Source: Deltaproteobacteria bacterium (GTDB lineage Bacteria > Myxococcota_A > UBA796 > CAJQPC01). Taken from it: 64,000 bases of DNA. The notes beneath the pieces were generated by a model. It saw nothing but the letters and a program-made list of their open reading frames with translations. It did not search any database and was not told the DNA's origin. The translations under genes and the position numbers were made by a program. Numbering within the stretch: the stretch's first letter is position 1; each line of letters opens with the position of its first letter. Shown one piece after another: positions 59,152 to 64,000 of the stretch. The stretch covers positions 7,427-71,426 of the forward strand of contig JADKFE010000027.1 of NCBI GenBank assembly GCA_016717595.1. The letters run 5' to 3'.

Positions 59152-60832
59152 TTGGCCGAGCCCATCACTAAGGTCTGGGAGCTTCGTTCCCCCGCCACTA
59201 TCGAGGACACCTGGGCGGTGTTCTCTGACACGGACCGCTTCAACCGCGTCGCCGAGCTGGGATTCAAGTTTGAGCAGCTCCAGCTCAGCGACGGATCCGT
59301 GCGCCGCACGGGCAAGGGGGTGTTCTTCGCGGGCATCACCGCGGAGTGGGAGGAGCTGCCCTGGAGCTGGAAGGCGCCGGAGTGGTATCGCTCGACGCGC
59401 CGCTTCTTGGGCGGGCCCGCTGAAGAGATGACCGTGCAGCTCCGCCTGCGCCCCGAGGCTGATGGCACCACCGCCGTGCGCTACTCGGTCTCGGTCACCC
59501 CGCGCAACTTTCTGCTGCGCCCGATCGTGCTCGCCGACCTCAGCCTCTCCTCGGCCCCCAAGGTGGAGCGCGCGCTCTCGGCCCTGCTCACCGAGCTCTC
59601 GGGCCGCGGCGCCCCGCCCTGCCTCGCGCCGCCGCCCCTGGCCGCCGAGGCCGAGGCCACCCTGGACCGCGCCCGCATCGAGCCCGCGCCGATCAAGGCC
59701 AAGCTCGCCGAGGCCCTGCGCACCTTGCCTCTGCGTGAGCAAGACCGCCTGATGCCCCTGCGCCTCGCCGCGGAGTGGAAGGTCGACCCCGACACCTTGA
59801 TCCTGGGGATGCTCCAGGGGGTGCGGGAGGGTGTGCTGGCGATGCGCTGGGAGCTCATCTGCCCGAGCTGTGTGGGCCCGGCCCAGCGCACCGAGCGCAT
59901 CAGCGAGGCCGCCCGGGTGCATTGTTCGTCGTGCAACATCTGGTTCGACCGCACCTTCCCCGACGCCGTGGCCGTCTCATTCCGCGCCGCCCCGGCCCTG
60001 CGCCCCAACGAGGTGCCCGTGGAGTGTGTGGGCAGCCCGGCCAAGCAGCCCATCGTGATCCTCCGCGAGCGCCTGGAGCCCGAGGCCCAGAGCGAGCACA
60101 CGCTCCACCTCAAGCCCGGCGCCTACCGCGTGCACCTGGCCCCCGCGGGAGAGCGGAATCCTGGACGTGCTCGACACCCCCACCGGCGACGGCACGGCGA
60201 GCTTCGCCGCCCATGACGAGGGCGTAGACCCGCCGCGCATCGTCGTCGGCCCTGGCGAGCAGCGGGTCACGCTCTCCAGCCGCGCCTCCCGGGCCGTGGA
60301 GATCGCCATCGAGCGCACCGTGCGCCCCCCCGACGTGCTCAGCGCCGGCCGCCTCTTGGGCCTGCCCCAAGCCCGGGGCCTCCTGCCCGCGGCCCTGATC
60401 GACCCCAACCTCAAGGTCGAGTCCTTACGTTTCACCACCTTAGGCGCCCCGCCCGTGAGCGCAGGCCAGCTCGACCACCTGGAGCGCGTGCTGCGCGCCC
60501 ATGGCCCCCGGCGCCTCATCGTGGGAGATCGAGGGGCCTTGGCCACCTTCGACACCTTCGCCCAGGGCCTCACCGCCGCCCGGGCGCTGTTGGCCGCGGG
60601 CTACGGCGCGGCGCTCTCCGTGGGCTCCGCCGTGGAGGTGCAGCAGCGCGAGACCGACCCCGTGGTGCCCATGGGCGCCCCGGTGGACGAGGCGCTCTCG
60701 CTGTTGGCCGAGGCCGCGCCGGGGCGGCTGTTGTTGGGGCGCGGGCTAGAGCAGGATCCCGAGGTGTCCGAGGCGCTGCGGGCCGCGGGGCTGACGGCGC
60801 TGGTGGCGAGGTCGGGGTCGGTGGTGGAGTAG
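59152..60832 (+). CDS. SRPBCC / DUF5939 / degenerate nucleotidyl-cyclase-like protein; frameshifted
   Basis: A protein of about 560 residues. Residues about 1-150 resemble an SRPBCC fold. Residues about 215-300 form the DUF5939 zinc-ribbon-like domain typically found N-terminal to class III adenylate cyclases (WELICPSCVGPAQRTERI, VHCSSCNIWFDRTFPDAV). The C-terminal 150 residues (GPRRLIVGDRGALATFDTFA, PMGAPVDEALSLLAEAAPGR) look like a cyclase catalytic domain that has lost its metal-binding aspartates. The frame breaks near 60155: HLAPAGE continues as SGILDVLDTPTGDGTASFA in the next frame, stopping at 60832. The TTG at 59152 has AGGA upstream. Confidence 0.7.
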
Positions 60833-60835
60833 TGC

Positions 60836-60841
60836 TACACT
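60836..60841 (+). promoter_or_regulatory. -10 promoter element
   Basis: TACACT in the 66-bp gap upstream of the ATG at 60899. It shares the GCTACACT octamer with the OPT promoter. Confidence 0.35.
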
Positions 60842-60898
60842 CCCGAACGTTCGCCGACCGCCGCTTGTAAACAAACCCAACCCCGGAGCCCGGCCCCT

Positions 60899-61534
60899 AT
60901 GACCGTCCGTATGTCGCTCCCCGAGAACGTCAGCGTCCCGGAGCTGCTGCGTAACTTAGGCTTCTCCGTCCGCCGCCTCGCGGCGTACCCCACCGCCGCC
61001 GCCCTGCACAGCGGCGCCGTGACCGCGCGCAACAACCTGCGCGACGCCGATCAGACCGAGCTCAACGCGGAGGAGTCGCGGCTGGTGTCCTCGGCGGTGG
61101 TGGAGGTGCTCACCGATGAGGTCTACGCCTCCGTGGGCCAGCTCAGCGCCGGGGCCCTCTACATCGTGCAGCGCAACCGCGAGAACGACCACTACCGCGC
61201 CGCCTTCCCCAAGAACCACTCTGAAGTGCTCAAGGGCAGCATCTCCGCCGAGAAGCTCTCCTACATCAAGGTGGCCTGCGACGCGCTCTCCGCCGACCCC
61301 ACCTTCAAGGCCCTCGCCGGGGACATCGGCAACACGCGCACCCTGCTCGCCCAGCTTGAGGTCCAGCTCGCCACCCACAGCGCCCTGGAGGAGGCCGAGC
61401 GCGTCGCGGAGGCCGCCCTGGCCATCGCCGCCAAGAACGCCCGCGAGGTGTTCAACGCCTTGGCCCCGGCGCTCACCCTGCTGTTCCCGGGCAAGAAGGT
61501 GCTGGTGCGCAGCTTCTTCCGCGGCAGCCGCTAG
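60899..61534 (+). CDS. Hypothetical protein, helical
   Basis: A 211-residue soluble protein with no recognisable family. It begins with a short strand/helix (SVPELLRNLGFSVRRLAAYP), has a middle region rich in Asn/Lys/His (YIVQRNRENDHYRAAFPKNH) and ends with a long amphipathic helix (about 140-195, ALEEAERVAEAALAIAAKNA, REVFNALAPALTLLF) that could dimerise. The ATG at 60899 is the annotated start; 60911 is a second possibility. No signal peptide or membrane helix is seen. It is the last intact gene before the repeat array. Confidence 0.7.
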   Translation: MTVRMSLPENVSVPELLRNLGFSVRRLAAYPTAAALHSGAVTARNNLRDADQTELNAEESRLVSSAVVEVLTDEVYASVGQLSAGALYIVQRNRENDHYRAAFPKNHSEVLKGSISAEKLSYIKVACDALSADPTFKALAGDIGNTRTLLAQLEVQLATHSALEEAERVAEAALAIAAKNAREVFNALAPALTLLFPGKKVLVRSFFRGSR

Positions 61535-61580
61535 GCCCGGCGGCGGGTCTGGCGCGCCCACCGCGGGGAGATGACCGTGT

Positions 61581-61826
61581 GAGGTGCCCGGGGAGGCGCC
61601 TCCCTCTGGGGATCACACCGTGCGAGGTGCCCAGGGGGGCGCCCCACTCTGGGGATCACACGCTGCGAGGTGCCCAGGGAGGCGGCCCACTCTGGGGATC
61701 ACACGCTGCGAGGTGTCCAGAGGGGCGCCTCACTGGGGGGATCACAGAGTGTGAGGTGCCCGGGGAGGCGCCTCCCTCTGGGGATCACAGAGTGCGAGGT
61801 GCGCGGTGGGCCGCCCCACCGTAGAC
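61581..61826. repeat. Five tandem 43-bp repeats plus a partial sixth
   Basis: Five units of exactly 43 bp begin with GAGGTG at 61581, 61624, 61667, 61710 and 61753; a diverged partial unit runs from 61796 to about 61826. No unit has an insertion or deletion. Each contains a GC-rich inverted core (GGAGGCGCCTCC in units 1 and 5; GGGGCGCCCC in unit 2) and ends CTGGGGATCACA plus a few variable bases. Because 43 is not divisible by three, the repeat is non-coding. It sits between the last intact gene and a broken DNA methylase. Confidence 0.92.
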
Positions 61827-62010
61827 ACGCACGCCGGGAGGAGGCCGTAAGCCTTAACAGCCTGTTTGGGGTTCAGCGGCAGGTCAGGCCGAGTGCGGCG
61901 CGCGACGCCTGGGCGGCTTTGGCCCAACTCGGCTGATTGTGCTATCGTTCAGCCGCTCCAACGCCTCCCGCGCCACCTCGCCTCGTGCGCCGCTCCCGTC
62001 AAGGCGATCC
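61827..62010. other. Intergenic region upstream of the broken methylase
   Basis: About 180 bp with no recognisable gene. A possible promoter (TTGGCC, then TATCGT at 61943-61948 after 18 bp) lies 62 bases before the methylase start. Confidence 0.4.
61943..61948 (+). promoter_or_regulatory. Possible promoter of the broken methylase
   Basis: TATCGT preceded 18 bp upstream by TTGGCC (61919-61924). Both hexamers resemble the sigma-70 consensus moderately. An AAGG site lies seven bases before the ATG at 62011. Confidence 0.35.
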
Positions 62011-64000
62011 ATGCTCAAAACCGCCCGCCTTCAACCCCAGCGCGAACCCCACGCTGAGGGATTCACGACAAAAGAGGTCGCTGGGCTCCTCGATACCCTG
62101 GGGTACACAGGATCCGAGGCGTTTTTGCGGCCCGGACGGTGGTCGGAGGCGCCGGAGCACGCCCACACCCTTCGCCACGCCGAGGCTGCCGCCAAGGCGC
62201 CCCAGATTCGCGGCGCCTACGCGGGGTCTATGTCCTTCGCAGAGCCGACAGCGCGGCGCGACGACGCCGGTCGTGGTGATCTGCGAGGCGCCGATGAGCA
62301 GGTCGCGGACAAGCTCCACCGGATGGTGTGGAACCAAGGTGCGGCGCCGTTCTTGCTCGTCGGGACCCTGAGGGTGTGCGGCTCTACTCCGGCTTCGACT
62401 ACACGCCGCCCTCGGACGGGACCGAGCGTGGGGGCGTGATCGAGGCGACCGTCGCCTTTCACGAGGCCGCCGATAGGCTAGCGGACCTGCGCGCTGAGGC
62501 CATCGACGACGGGACGGTGTGGGCGCGGCTGGGGGCCAAGCTGAAGCCCAAGGCCCGGGTGAGCGAGCGCCTGCTGGCGGAGCTCAAGAAGCTGGGGGAC
62601 CATCTCCGCGAGTCCCTCCCCACGGAGACGGCCCACGCGCTCATCGGGCGCTTCATCTACCTACGTTACCTCCGTGAGCGTGGACTGCTCAGCGACGCTC
62701 GGGTGAAGGGCTGGGGCCTCGATCCCGACAAGCTGTTCAGCCGCGAGATCACCCGAGCCTCGTTTGAGGCGCTCATCCATTACGTCGATAATTGGCTCAA
62801 CGGCTCGATCTTCCCCGTTCGTCCAGACGCTGGCGTCACCGACGATGAGGTGAAGCTCGTGGCGGGGGTCATGCTCGGCGATCACGTGAGCGGCCAGCTT
62901 CACCTCGACTTCCGCGCCTACGACTTCTCGCATATCCCCGTCGCCCTGCTCTCCTCGATCTACGAGCAGTTCGTGGCCGGTGAAGGGCGCAGCGCTGATC
63001 AAGGGGCCTACTACACGCCGCTCCCTTTGGTGCAGTTTGTGCTCGCCGAGCTTCACGCGCTGCGCCCGCTGCGCCCAGGGATGCGGGTGCTCGACCCCGC
63101 CTGCGGATCCGGCGCGTTCTTGGTGGCGGCCTACCAGCTCCTCGTGGAGCTTCGCCGACAGGAGGTGCGGCGGGAGCCCTCCCCCGAGGAGCTTCGTGAC
63201 CTGTTGACCATCTCGATCTTCGGGGTGGACCAGGACGCGGGCGCCTGCCGGGTGACCGAGCTGAGCCTCGCCTTGGCGCTCCTCGATCAGCTCCCGGATG
63301 ACGCCTTGGCCCGGAGACCGGGTTTCATCTCCCGACCCTGCACCAGAGGAACATCCTCGTCGGCGACTTTTGATCCTTCGCTGCCGCTCGCCGCCGACGC
63401 CACCGGCTTGGCTGGATCGTCGGGAACCTGGTGGGGCAAGCCGACGGGCGTGGAGAGCCATCGGCGGGCGCTCTGAGTGGATGAACGCGAAGGCCCAAAA
63501 GCAGGAGCGCCCGACCTGCGGCAGCCAGCTCGCCCAGCCTTCGCCTGGAGGGCGTCGGCGCTGCTCCGGCGCGCAGGCCTCGCCCGGGCGCGGAGGGCGT
63601 CCCGCCCGGAGGCGATGGCCGCGCTGATCGTCCCAGCGATGACCTTGCTGGAGAGCCAGGGCGACTTTCGCGCCGCCTTCTTCACCCGGCTCGACGTACA
63701 CGTCGTCGCGAACCTCACGAACCTGCGCGAGGTGCTCTTTGGGGGCCGCGCTCGGGCCACCGCGGCGGTGCTCTTCTTCGGTCCCCCGGCGGAGGGGGCC
63801 TCCTCAGACGACGTCGTCGTCTACTCGCCTCTCCTGCTCAACCAAGAGGGCAGCCACTCTCCCGACGGGGGTGGGCGCGTCGAGACCTGGAAGCTGACCG
63901 TCGATCAGAGCGAGGTCCGGGTGCTGTCTCGCGCGGACGCGGCGGGAGACGCCCTGGCCTGGAAGACCTCGATGTGGGGGAGCCACCGGGATCTTCGGCT
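62011..64000 (+). pseudogene. Eco57I-type N6-adenine DNA methylase (restriction-modification), multiple frameshifts, truncated by window end
   Basis: Pieces of one long protein are spread over three frames. The N-terminal part has FTTKEVAGLLDTLGYTGS and KLHRMVWNQGAAPFLLV; the next frame (62328-63340) has VRLYSGFDYTPPSD, then a helical region, the SAM motif DPACGSGAFLVAAY, FGVDQDAGACRVTELSLALA; then GFHLPTLHQRNILVGDF, a damaged GWIVGNL that should read GNPPWG, and a further frame with HVVANLTNLREVLFGGRA, ending in AWKTSMWGSHRDLR at the window edge. At least three shifts lie at 62220-62300, one at about 62360, and more at 63320-63560. Because the catalytic NPPW motif is disrupted, it is scored as broken; sequencing error cannot be excluded. 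The ATG at 62011 has AAGG upstream. Confidence 0.8.

Noticed and set aside
61579..61824. Open frame through the 43-bp repeat that looks like a Pro/Gly-rich protein
   Set aside because: The 43-bp period shifts the frame in each unit, so the peptide is an artefact of high GC and repetition.
61581..61826. CRISPR array
   Set aside because: The repeats are directly abutting with no unique spacers, and no cas gene is nearby.

Overview
The window is about 70% GC, almost fully coding, and most likely a chromosomal segment of a member of the Myxococcota (former Deltaproteobacteria). Three things suggest this. There are at least ten lipoproteins whose lipobox is followed by Asp/Thr/Gly- or Pro/Ala-rich linkers. 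A DUF2330 protein ends in a MYXO-CTERM-like tail (Gly-rich, hydrophobic, RRRR). Two proteins share a zinc-ribbon, GYF-like, membrane, TPR layout typical of that group. No phage, plasmid, insertion sequence or CRISPR array is visible.

Layout. 0-5.4 kb: a sulfur-anion transport operon (TauE plus two YeeE/YedE halves), lipoproteins, a DUF6165 protein and an SDR. 5.4-14.5 kb: glmU, pcrA, the two zinc-ribbon/TPR paralogues, a small zinc-ribbon protein and gatCA. 14.5-25.2 kb: a CobQ-like protein, the DUF2330 protein, an initiator tRNA with its terminator, rluB, scpB-scpA, a tandem Usp, leucine dehydrogenase, an anti-sigma-like membrane protein and a radical-SAM-like protein. 25.2-34.1 kb: a large FG-GAP lipoprotein, WecG/TagA and an NAD-dependent epimerase (surface glycans), an S51-like protein, mtnA and an omega-amidase-like hydrolase. 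34.1-48.7 kb: a Fur-type regulator, a flippase-like protein, GAF, PRMT-like and OPT proteins, an M48 lipoprotein, a PHP-like lipoprotein, cobS, an SDR and an HNH protein. 48.7-61.5 kb: an OB-fold lipoprotein, an ABC-2 exporter, a coupled PAS/pseudokinase/receiver - QEGLA - RluA-like set, an ABC-F protein, a cupin, a YbjN protein and a DUF5939/cyclase-like protein. 61.5-64 kb: a 43-bp tandem repeat and a frameshift-ridden N6-adenine DNA methylase that runs off the window.

Two themes recur. First, at least five otherwise good genes (4459, 34140, 50126, 57384, 59152) need a single-base shift to read through, and the terminal methylase needs several. This points to residual assembly indels, real decay, or both. 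Second, several proteins keep an enzyme fold but appear to have lost catalytic residues: the CobQ amidotransferase cysteine, the radical SAM CX3CX2C, the PHP metal ligands, the kinase histidine and the cyclase metal sites. Several genes also have a -10-like hexamer only 5-6 nt before the ATG, which suggests leaderless transcripts.
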